A DNA stretch of 64,000 nt, from the NCBI RefSeq assembly GCF_039522585.1, contig NZ_BAAADR010000014.1; one strand, 5' to 3'. Shown here piece by piece: positions 26,863-33,473 of this stretch. The translations under genes were made by a program, and so were the position numbers. This DNA comes from Bisbaumannia salifodinae. GTDB lineage: Bacteria; Pseudomonadota; Gammaproteobacteria; Pseudomonadales; Halomonadaceae. The notes beneath the pieces are model-generated. The model was not told the origin of the DNA. It did no database searches and saw only the letters and a program-made list of their open reading frames with translations. The first letter of the stretch is position 1, and every line of letters starts with the position of its first letter.

Positions 26863-26952
26863 TTACCTTAGCGGGAATTCCAGGCCATGGATGGGGGCAG
26901 CGAGCGGCGCCGGTTGCGCCAGAGCCAGGGGCACGAAAAGAGATCGGAACAT
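26863..26952 (-). CDS. Micro-ORF 1 (29 aa) in tandem repeat
   Basis: Starts MFRSLFVPLALAQPAP and ends GLEFPLR. It looks like a shortened TPR-protein leader lacking the hydrophobic LLLTLSLWLA core, joined to a tonB-like C-terminus. It begins eight bases after the stop of micro-ORF 2 and ends eight bases before the TPR start. Translation is unproven; it may only keep ribosomes coupled across the junction. Confidence 0.35.
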   Translation of the reverse strand: MFRSLFVPLALAQPAPLAAPIHGLEFPLR

Positions 26953-26960
26953 CGACTTGC

Positions 26961-27050
26961 TTACCTTAGCGGGAATTCCAGGCCATGGATGGTGGCAGTG
27001 AGCGGCGCCGGTTGCGCCAGAGCCAGGGGCACGAAAAGAGATCGGAACAT
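26961..27050 (-). CDS. Micro-ORF 2 (29 aa) in tandem repeat
   Basis: Near-identical to micro-ORF 1 (two differences, PLTATIHG instead of PLAAPIHG). It starts eight bases after the tonB stop. The frame, start and stop are intact in both copies despite the sequence differences. Confidence 0.35.
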   Translation of the reverse strand: MFRSLFVPLALAQPAPLTATIHGLEFPLR

Positions 27051-27058
27051 CGGCTTGC

Positions 27059-27808
27059 CTACCTTAGCTGGAATTCTAGGCGCTGCTGGGCGCGGCGCAG
27101 CCCCTGGGCCGGCTCGAAGCGCCAGCGGGCCACCGCCTGCCGGGCGGCGCGATCGAAGACATTGCGCGGCCGGGCCGAGATCACCTGGATGGAGTCGGGG
27201 TCCACGCTGCCGTCGGCACGGATCAAAAAGCGCAGCTCCACATGGCCCTCGATGCCACGACGCTGGGCCCGGCTCGGATAGTCCGGCGGCACGCGATTGG
27301 TGGGGGCCAGGGCGCCCACCTCCACCGGGGCCTCATTGACCTCCCCCTGGGCCGGGGCGCCGGCGGGCTCGCTGGCCTCGGCGTTCTCGGCCGGCGCCTC
27401 GCTGGGGCTGGGTGCCGGGGCGGGCTCGGGCGTCGGCTCCGGGGCGGGTTCCGGCGTCGGCTCGGGCGGCGGTTCCGGACGCGCCTCGGCCAACTCGGGC
27501 AATTGCTCGTCGAGCTCCACCGGCTCGAACTCCTGCGGCGGCAACTCCGGCTCCGGCAGGCTGACCGGGCTCGCCTGGGGTGGTGCCGGTTCCGGCAGCG
27601 GCGGGGGCGGCGCGGCCTCCACTGGCGGCGCCGCCTCGGCGGCGGCTTCCTCGGGCACCGCCTCGGGGGCCTCCACCAGGTCCATGCTCATGGAGACATC
27701 GAGGACGTCGATCTCCGCCTCCGGCGGGGCCACCAGCAGCGCCAGCAGCCAGAACAGCAACAACGCCAGGGCGGCGCCGCCCAGCGCCGAGAAAGGCACC
27801 CGGGTCAT
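27059..27808 (-). CDS. tonB: TonB-family energy transducer (TonB2-like)
   Basis: Spans the periplasm to pass proton-motive energy from ExbB-ExbD to outer-membrane receptors. The 249 residues have one N-terminal membrane helix (about 9-27), a long Pro/Glu/Ala-rich linker (about 45-150) and a C-terminal TonB domain (about 160-249: NRVPPDYPSRAQRRGIEGHV, then FLIRADGSVD). It starts in an ATGA overlap with exbD. Its last codons (LEFQLR, stop) are the template of the downstream 98-bp repeats. Confidence 0.92.
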   Translation of the reverse strand: MTRVPFSALGGAALALLLFWLLALLVAPPEAEIDVLDVSMSMDLVEAPEAVPEEAAAEAAPPVEAAPPPPLPEPAPPQASPVSLPEPELPPQEFEPVELDEQLPELAEARPEPPPEPTPEPAPEPTPEPAPAPSPSEAPAENAEASEPAGAPAQGEVNEAPVEVGALAPTNRVPPDYPSRAQRRGIEGHVELRFLIRADGSVDPDSIQVISARPRNVFDRAARQAVARWRFEPAQGLRRAQQRLEFQLR

Positions 27809-28212
27809 GAACCGCTCCGGGTGGCGGCCACCGCCACCTGCTCCACGCCGGCCTCGCGAATACGATCCATCACCTCGATCAGCAGGCCGGTGGCGGCTTC
27901 GCGATCGGCCTGGATCACCACCGAGCCATCACCGCTGACCAGGTCCGCCACGCTGTCGCCGACCCGATGACGATCCACCGCGTGCCCATCCACCCAGACC
28001 GCTCCCTCGGCGGTGATGGCCACCATCACCTGGGCTTCGGCCTGGGGCGTGGCGGCACTGGACTCGGGACGATCGATCTCCACCCCGCTCTCCTTGATGA
28101 AACTGGTGGTGACGATAAAGAAGATCAACATGATGAAGACCACATCGAGCATCGGGGTCAGGTTGACTTCATTGGCGTCGCCGCCATCGGCGACGAGACG
28201 GCGCCTACGCAT
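27805..28212 (-). CDS. exbD: Biopolymer transport protein ExbD (ExbD2-like)
   Basis: Component of the TonB-energising inner-membrane motor. The 135 residues carry the conserved NLTPMLDVVFIMLIFFIVTT membrane helix with the proton-path Asp (near residue 23) and a periplasmic domain (VEIDRPESSAA, VVIQADREAATGLLIEVMD). The ATG at 28212 overlaps the end of exbB; a longer upstream frame lies inside exbB and was rejected. The TonB2-type context rests on the neighbouring TtpC and DUF3450 genes. Confidence 0.92.
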   Translation of the reverse strand: MRRRRLVADGGDANEVNLTPMLDVVFIMLIFFIVTTSFIKESGVEIDRPESSAATPQAEAQVMVAITAEGAVWVDGHAVDRHRVGDSVADLVSGDGSVVIQADREAATGLLIEVMDRIREAGVEQVAVAATRSGS

Positions 28213-28741
28213 GACGTTCCTCCACGGCCCGGGCCAGGCGATCGTGCAAACGCTGGTCCTCGCGGCGAATGATATGTTCCAGGCGGCTGGTGAAGAGCAG
28301 GCCCACCACCGCCACGGCCATGCCGGTGAGGGTGGGCAGGGTGGCCCGGGCCACGCCATCGGCCATGGCCCGGGCCTGGCCGCTGTCGCTCAGCGCCAGG
28401 CTATCGAAGACGCTGATCATGCCGGTCACGGTGCCCAGCAGCCCCAGCAGCGGGCAGAGCCCCACCAGAAGCTTGAGCCAGGGCAGCGGCCGACGCAGCC
28501 GACGCAGCAGCGCCTGGGTCCAGGCCTCACGCAGGGTCAGGGCGCTCCAGCTGGCGTGATCGCCCCGCGCCACCCAGCCGCGGATCAGCTCGCGGCGGGC
28601 GCGGCGATAGGTGACGCGGAAATACCAGATGCGCTCCAGGGCCATAGCGAAGAGCAGCATGGCCACCAGGGCGATCACCACCAGCACCGCCCCACCCGCC
28701 TCCACCAGGCGCTCCAGGGGTTCAAGCCAGGGCGGGATCAC
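28205..28741 (-). CDS. exbB: MotA/TolQ/ExbB proton channel protein (ExbB2-like)
   Basis: The 178 residues have three membrane helices: near 18-40 (AGGAVLVVIALVAMLLFAMA), near 95-120 (LKLLVGLCPLLGLLGTVTGM) and near 135-160 (TLPTLTGMAVAVVGLLFTSR). The GLLGTVTGM motif is characteristic of the channel family. The start is a GTG at 28741 inside the end of ttpC (20-base overlap), since no ATG gives a full first helix. It acts with ExbD and TonB. Confidence 0.88.
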   Translation of the reverse strand: MIPPWLEPLERLVEAGGAVLVVIALVAMLLFAMALERIWYFRVTYRRARRELIRGWVARGDHASWSALTLREAWTQALLRRLRRPLPWLKLLVGLCPLLGLLGTVTGMISVFDSLALSDSGQARAMADGVARATLPTLTGMAVAVVGLLFTSRLEHIIRREDQRLHDRLARAVEERHA

Positions 28742-30113
28742 GACGCTCGCGCTCCTTGGCAGTGCCGGCCCCCGTGCCGCGCCCCTCGAGGTGCTCGGCC
28801 AGGGCGGCGCAGGCCTCGCTCTCTACCACGCCGGCCAACTGACGACTGCGGCCGGCCAGGGCGGTGTGGGCGAAGAGCAGCGGCACGGCGGTGATCAGCC
28901 CCAGCACCGTGGTGACCAGGGCCTGGCTGATGCCGCCGGCCATCAGTTGGGGGTCGCCGGTGCCGAAGACGGTGATGGCCTGGAAGGTGACGATCATGCC
29001 GGTCACGGTGCCCAGCAGGCCCAGCAGCGGGGCCACCGCCGCCAGCAGCTTGACCAGTGGCTGGCCGCGCTCCAGGCGCGGCAGCTCGGCCAGCACCGCC
29101 TCGTCGAGGCGCGCCTCCAGGGCCTCGGGCACCGGATGGGCCTCCTCCGAGAGGCTACGGAAGCGCCCCAGCACCCGCCCCAGGGGGTTATCATCGCGCA
29201 GCTCGCCCAGGCCACGACGCTGGCGACGCACCGCCAGGCTGACCCGCAGCAGGTAGGCATACTGGAGCAGTGCCACCAGCAGGCCGGCGCCACCGAGTGC
29301 CACCACCACATAGCCCACGGCCCCCCCCTGCTGGAAGCGCTCCCAGAGGCTGGGCTGTTGGGCCAGGGCCGCCAGCACCTCGCCATGGGTGGGATCGATC
29401 GCCAGGGTCCGCGACTCGCCGGCGTGGAAGGCGGCCAGGTCCGCGATGACATCACGGGGGGTGCCCTCGGCCATCGCCAGGCTACGATCGTCGGCCCCGG
29501 GGCGCAGCAGGGCCTGTGGGGTAAAGGCGGCGAAGTCTCCCAGGCGCACCACGGGGCGCGGGGTGATCTCGCCGTCCGCCGCGGCCACCGGCGCCTCGAA
29601 ACGCACCACCCGGGCGGTCTCGGCGGTCAACGCCATCAGGGTATCGGCGAAGGCCTCCAGGTCGATCAGCGACAAGACCTCCTCCCCCTCCAGGCGCGCG
29701 GGCAAGTCGGCGCCGGTGATACCGATCCAGCTCTCGGCCAGGGTGTCACGCAGCTCGCCGCTATGCCGAGCCAGGCTGGCGAGGATGCTGGAGAGCCCGG
29801 CATCCTGCTCCGCCTGGCGCTCGGCCAACGCATCGCGGCGCTCATCCAGCACCGCCTGACGCTCGACGAGCTCACGATGACGGGCGGTGACCTCGGCATG
29901 GGCCTGCCGCGCGCCCTCCAGGGCCGCCGCCAGGGCGTCCCGGTCATCCAGCAGGTCGGCGAGGCGCGCTCGGTCACGGGCCTCGGCGGCCTCCCGCTCG
30001 GCACGCAGGCTACTCAGGGGCTCATCGGCCGTTTCGGCCTGGGCGGGTGCCAGCACCCCGATGGCGAGCCAGCCGCCCAGCAGCCAGACGGCACCGCGTC
30101 GCAACAGTGTCAT
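28722..30113 (-). CDS. ttpC: TtpC-like MotA/TolQ/ExbB protein with long periplasmic coiled coil
   Basis: In Vibrio the extra TonB2-system protein TtpC is needed for TonB2 function. The 463 residues have a signal sequence (to about 26), a coiled coil (about 30-130, REAAEARDRARLADLLDDRD, then ERQAVLDERRDALAERQ), a periplasmic domain, and a C-terminal ExbB-like module. That module's helices are near 265-287, 360-385 (LLAAVAPLLGLLGTVTGMIV) and 405-430. The symbol is a family-level assignment. It overlaps DUF3450 by ATGA upstream and exbB by 20 bases downstream. Confidence 0.87.
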   Translation of the reverse strand: MTLLRRGAVWLLGGWLAIGVLAPAQAETADEPLSSLRAEREAAEARDRARLADLLDDRDALAAALEGARQAHAEVTARHRELVERQAVLDERRDALAERQAEQDAGLSSILASLARHSGELRDTLAESWIGITGADLPARLEGEEVLSLIDLEAFADTLMALTAETARVVRFEAPVAAADGEITPRPVVRLGDFAAFTPQALLRPGADDRSLAMAEGTPRDVIADLAAFHAGESRTLAIDPTHGEVLAALAQQPSLWERFQQGGAVGYVVVALGGAGLLVALLQYAYLLRVSLAVRRQRRGLGELRDDNPLGRVLGRFRSLSEEAHPVPEALEARLDEAVLAELPRLERGQPLVKLLAAVAPLLGLLGTVTGMIVTFQAITVFGTGDPQLMAGGISQALVTTVLGLITAVPLLFAHTALAGRSRQLAGVVESEACAALAEHLEGRGTGAGTAKERERRDPALA

Positions 30114-30898
30114 GCGTCATCCTCCGCCAGGGTGTTCTCCAGGGGCTGGGAGACCGGCAGCCGCAGCAGCTCCGGCGCCCGCTGATCGCGGGCCATACGC
30201 AGGCCCTGGCGCACCTGGCGTCGTTCGGCGTCATCCAAGGCGACCCAGTTCCCCTGCTCCGCCAGCCAGACGCCGCCCTGGCGTCCATCCGGCGTCAGGT
30301 AGTAGAAACCGACGCGCCCCAGGCGAAGGAAGTCCACCTCACGGCGCGCCTCCCCGTCCAGGTAACCGCGCCAGGCATCCAGCTCACGCCCATACTCGAG
30401 CTCGGTGCGCCAGGTTGCCAGGATGCGCTCCAGGCGCTCGGCGTCATTGAGATCGGGGTCGGCGAGACTCGCCTCCAGGGCGGTGACGCGGGCCTGGCGC
30501 TGTTCCCGCAGGAAGGGCAGATCGGCCGCCACCCAGGCATCGAGGCGCTCGATCAGCGCCTCCTGCAGCTCGGGCAGTGCCTCCCGGGTATCGGCCAGGG
30601 CATCGAGTGCCGCCTCGCGGCGGTCGAGGCGCTCGCTCCGAGTGGCGAGGCCCGGTGCCAGGCGATCGCTCTCCTGGCGCAGGCGTCGCGTCTCCGCCTC
30701 CAGGCCCCGCAGCTCCTCGAGCATGGCGCGACTCTCGTCATCGGCGGCATCGATGCGCGCCTGCCATGCCGCCTGAGCCCGCTGGGCCTCCAGGCTCTCG
30801 GCCAGGGGCGTCTCCGCCGACGCAGGCATGGCCAGGATCAGGCCCAGCAATCCCCCTAGCCAGTGGATACGCCATGACTCTCTGGCGGTAATCTTCAC
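30110..30898 (-). CDS. DUF3450 family periplasmic protein, first gene of the TonB2 cluster
   Basis: The 262 residues have a signal peptide (to about 28, LAMPASA/ET), a coiled-coil stretch (about 30-120) and the DUF3450 signature toward the C-terminus (REVDFLRLGRVGFYYLTPDG, then GVWLAEQGNWVAL). The family is regularly found upstream of ttpC-exbB-exbD-tonB; its biochemical role is unknown. It is the promoter-proximal gene, and a Fur-box-like sequence lies 50 bases before its ATG. Confidence 0.85.
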   Translation of the reverse strand: MKITARESWRIHWLGGLLGLILAMPASAETPLAESLEAQRAQAAWQARIDAADDESRAMLEELRGLEAETRRLRQESDRLAPGLATRSERLDRREAALDALADTREALPELQEALIERLDAWVAADLPFLREQRQARVTALEASLADPDLNDAERLERILATWRTELEYGRELDAWRGYLDGEARREVDFLRLGRVGFYYLTPDGRQGGVWLAEQGNWVALDDAERRQVRQGLRMARDQRAPELLRLPVSQPLENTLAEDDA

Positions 30899-30947
30899 TC
30901 TCGCCTCCCTGAAATGATGATCGAGCGGTGCAATACGCTAACCCGAA

Positions 30948-30962
30948 CAATAATAATTATCA
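30948..30962. promoter_or_regulatory. Fur-box-like operator upstream of the TonB2 cluster
   Basis: CAATAAT-A-ATTATCA matches the 7-1-7 Fur core TGATAAT-N-ATTATCA at 12 of 14 positions. It lies 50 bases before the DUF3450 start in an AT-rich patch of an otherwise GC-rich region. Iron repression of the cluster is inferred. Confidence 0.6.
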
Positions 30963-30984
30963 ATCATCTCGAGTGGTCATAACC

Positions 30985-31016
30985 GCAAAAAGCCGGCCCC
31001 CAAATGGGGGCCGGCT
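30985..31016 (-). terminator. Intrinsic terminator of the etfBA transcript
   Basis: AGCCGGCCCCC (30991-31001), loop of four, and its exact complement (31006-31016) form an 11-bp stem. On the minus strand this is followed by TTTT. It lies beyond the three extra copies of the etfA 3' end, so those copies are part of the transcript. Confidence 0.88.
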
Positions 31017-31040
31017 CCGGTCTATGGAAGGTCCGATCTT

Positions 31041-31337
31041 CCTTACAGTTTCTGCTCGAGCTTCGGCAGGGCGCCGAAGAGATCCGCCACCAGGCCGCTA
31101 ACTGTCGAGAGCGCCACCTGGGAGGTTTCCAGGTGGACCGCCTTACAGCTTCTGCTCGAGCTCCGGCAGGGCCTGGAACAGGTCCGCGACCAATCCACCG
31201 ACTGTCGAGAGCGCCACCTGGGAGGTTTTCCAGGTGGACCGCCTTACAGCTTCTGCTCCAGCTCCGGCAGCGCCTGGAACAGGTCCGCGACCAATCCACC
31301 GACTGTCGAGAGCGCCACCTGGAAGATCCGATCTCCC
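31041..31337. repeat. Three extra tandem copies of the etfA 3' end
   Basis: Stop codons of the copies lie at 31043, 31143 and 31244, and that of etfA itself at 31338, giving periods of 100, 101 and 94 bases. On the minus strand each copy encodes an EtfA-like C-terminus (GLVADLFQALPELEQKL in two copies, a diverged GLVADLFGALPKLEQKL in the last). It is preceded by VALSTVG or VALSTVS instead of the VADY of the gene. The copies lack start codons and are not in the frame of etfA. Confidence 0.9.
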
Positions 31338-32276
31338 TTACAGCTTCTGCTCCAGCTCCGGCAGCGCCTGGAACAGGTCGGCGACTAATCCATAGTCCGC
31401 CACCTGGAAGATCGGCGCCTCCTCGTCCTTGTTGATGGCGACGATCACCTTGGAGTCCTTCATGCCGGCCAGGTGCTGGATGGCCCCCGAGATGCCCACG
31501 GCAATGTAGAGGTCCGGGGCGACGATCTTGCCGGTCTGGCCGACCTGCATATCGTTGGGCACGAAGCCGGCGTCGACGGCGGCCCGCGAGGCGCCGATGG
31601 CCGCGCCCAGCTTGTCGGCGATGCCGTCGAGCAGCTTGAAGTTCTCGCCGTTGCCCATGCCGCGGCCGCCGGAGATCACCACCCGGGCACTGCCCAGCTC
31701 GGGGCGATCGGACTCGGCCAGTGCTTCCTTGATAAAGGCAGAGCGAGCATTGTCGACCACGGTCTCCACGGCCTCGATGGCGGCGCTGCCGCTCTCTCCT
31801 TCAACGTCGGCCACGGCATCGAAGGCCGTGGCGCGCACGGTGATCACCTTCAGGGCGTCTTCGCTCTGCACGGTGGCGATGGCGTTACCGGCATAGATGG
31901 GGCGACGGAAGGTATCGGCACTCTCCACCCCGATGATCTCGGAGATCTGACCGACGTCCTTGAGGGCCGCCAGACGCGGCAGGACGTTCTTGCCGGTGGT
32001 GGAGGCCGCGGCCAGCACATGGCTGTAATCGTCGGCGAGCGCCACCAGCAGGTCGCCCAGCGGCTCGGCCAGTTGGTGGGCATAGACGGCGTGGTCGGCG
32101 ACGCGCACCTGGGCCACGCCGTCGAGCTTGGCGGCGGCCTCGGCCACGGCGCTCACGCCTTGGCCGGCCACCAGCACGTGGATATCGCCACCGATCTGCT
32201 TCGCGGCGGCGACCACATGGGCGGTGGCGCTGCTCAGTTGGCCATCATGCTGTTCGGCGAGTACCAGGATGCTCAT
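31338..32276 (-). CDS. etfA: Electron transfer flavoprotein, alpha subunit
   Basis: FAD-binding subunit of ETF, which carries electrons from acyl-CoA and other dehydrogenases to ETF-ubiquinone oxidoreductase. The 312 residues show the N-terminal ETF fold (MSILVLAEQHDGQL) and the C-terminal FAD domain with RVVISGGRGMGNGENFKLLD, GASRAAVDAGFVPNDMQVGQ, TGKIVAPDLYIAVGISGAIQ, and HLAGMKDSKVIVAINKDEEA. The start overlaps the etfB stop by four bases. Downstream, its 3' end is repeated three times before the terminator. Confidence 0.97.
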   Translation of the reverse strand: MSILVLAEQHDGQLSSATAHVVAAAKQIGGDIHVLVAGQGVSAVAEAAAKLDGVAQVRVADHAVYAHQLAEPLGDLLVALADDYSHVLAAASTTGKNVLPRLAALKDVGQISEIIGVESADTFRRPIYAGNAIATVQSEDALKVITVRATAFDAVADVEGESGSAAIEAVETVVDNARSAFIKEALAESDRPELGSARVVISGGRGMGNGENFKLLDGIADKLGAAIGASRAAVDAGFVPNDMQVGQTGKIVAPDLYIAVGISGAIQHLAGMKDSKVIVAINKDEEAPIFQVADYGLVADLFQALPELEQKL

Positions 32277-33025
32277 GAGATCACCTTCGCTTCGTTCTTC
32301 AGTTTATCGACCAGCTCGTCCACGGAGCCCACCTTGATGCCGGCCTGACGCTCCGCCGGCGGCTCGACCTTGAGCAGCTTGACCTTGGCCGCCACCTCGA
32401 CGCCGAGATCGGCCGGCGACTTGACGTCCAGCGGCTTCTTCTTGGCCTTCATGATGTCCGGCAGCTTGGCGTAGCGCGGCTCGTTCAGGCGCAGGTCGGT
32501 GGTCACGATGGCCGGAAGCGACAGCTCGACGGTCTGCAGGCCGCCATCGATCTCGCGGGTCACCTGCAGCTTGTCGCCGTCGACCACCACCTCGGAGGCG
32601 AAGGTACCCTGGGGCAGGCCGGCCAGCGCCGCCAGCATCTGGCCCACCTGGTTGTTGTCGCTGTCGATGGCCTGCTTGCCGAGGATCACCAGCCCCGGCT
32701 GCTCCTCTTCGACCACCTTGGCCAGCACCTTGGCGGCGGCCAGGGACTCGACGGGCGCCTCGGTTTGCACATGAATGGCCCGGTCGGCGCCCAGCGCCAG
32801 GGCGGTACGCAGCTGCTCCTGAGCGGCCTTGGGACCCACGGTCACGGCCACGATCTCGCTGGCCACACCCTTCTCTTTCAGGCGCACCGCCTCTTCCACG
32901 GCAATCTCGCAGAAGGGGTTCATGGCCATCTTGACGTTGGTAAGATCGACGTCGGAGTGGTCCGGCTTGACCCGGATCTTGACGTTGTAGTCGATGACGC
33001 GTTTGACCGCGACGAGTACTTTCAT
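32273..33025 (-). CDS. etfB: Electron transfer flavoprotein, beta subunit
   Basis: AMP-binding partner of EtfA. The 250 residues start MKVLVAVKRVIDYNVKIRVK and include NPFCEIAVEEAVRLKEKG, the conserved LGKQAIDSDNNQVGQM, and the recognition-loop region LNEPRYAKLPDIMKAKKKPL with its protruding leucine. It is the first gene of the etfBA transcript, divergent from etfD across a 448-base control region. Confidence 0.97.
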   Translation of the reverse strand: MKVLVAVKRVIDYNVKIRVKPDHSDVDLTNVKMAMNPFCEIAVEEAVRLKEKGVASEIVAVTVGPKAAQEQLRTALALGADRAIHVQTEAPVESLAAAKVLAKVVEEEQPGLVILGKQAIDSDNNQVGQMLAALAGLPQGTFASEVVVDGDKLQVTREIDGGLQTVELSLPAIVTTDLRLNEPRYAKLPDIMKAKKKPLDVKSPADLGVEVAAKVKLLKVEPPAERQAGIKVGSVDELVDKLKNEAKVIS

Positions 33026-33473
33026 GGTGTCCTCGCTTGGTTCAGGAAAGTCGAACCCGTGTGGTTAGAACCGGCGGGCTGGTTCTTGTAACCCTTCGTT
33101 AGATACTCGGTCGAGCGTTTGATAGGCCGCCCGGGTAAAGTGTTGTCAATCTGCCACAGCGGGCGGGGTGACGACAACGGCTGAGCCGCCTGAGTCGGCC
33201 CTGGGACAGCCCCGACATCGCCTGGCCGTCCCCCGAGGTCGCCCTTGGTAGGGGTGTCTCGGAATTTCTATTATGCATATCATGGCCGAAGACTAGAAGC
33301 AAACGACCGTTTTAAATTACGCTGAACGGGTCACGGCCTATCAAGGCCAGGCGGAATCCCGCACAATAGGCCGTCAGGCGACACGAGAAACGCCCTTTGG
33401 ATGGTGACTTTCAAGCGACGGTGACGCTTTTCCGGGGCCCTGGGTTTCCCGACGCATTCGAGGAGAGAACAAG
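33026..33473. promoter_or_regulatory. 448-base divergent control region of etfBA and etfD
   Basis: No convincing gene is present. Toward etfD a -35-like TTGGTA (33245-33250) and -10-like TATTAT (33269-33274) are 18 bases apart. A 9-bp inverted repeat ACGGCCTAT/ATAGGCCGT (33333-33341 and 33366-33374) lies further downstream. Lower-coordinate parts near etfB contain GC-rich short hairpins but no clear promoter. Confidence 0.45.
33299..33314. promoter_or_regulatory. PsrA-like operator half-palindrome
   Basis: GCAAACGACCGTTTTA fits the fatty-acid regulator PsrA pattern CAAAC-N4-GTTTG except for one end base. It lies about 20 bases downstream of the predicted etfD start of transcription, a position suited to repression. 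PsrA control of etf genes is known in Pseudomonas; here it is inferred. Confidence 0.35.

Larger units (their letters stand above)
26843..27060. repeat. 98-bp tandem repeat at the tonB/TPR junction
   Basis: Copies begin at 26843, 26941 and 27039 (the third partial, running into tonB) with an exact 98-base period and only a few differences. Each unit contains, on the minus strand, the tonB-like end (LEF-LR and stop), an eight-base spacer, and an ATG followed by MFRS, the start of the TPR protein. Two whole micro-ORFs of 29 codons result. Confidence 0.9.

Noticed and set aside
26843..27060. CRISPR array
   Set aside because: The copies are contiguous 98-base units without repeat-spacer structure and no cas gene is near; the same applies at 31041 and 62797.
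33099..33302. 67-codon minus-strand frame in the etf control region
   Set aside because: No ribosome site, no recognisable family, and it covers the predicted promoter and operator.
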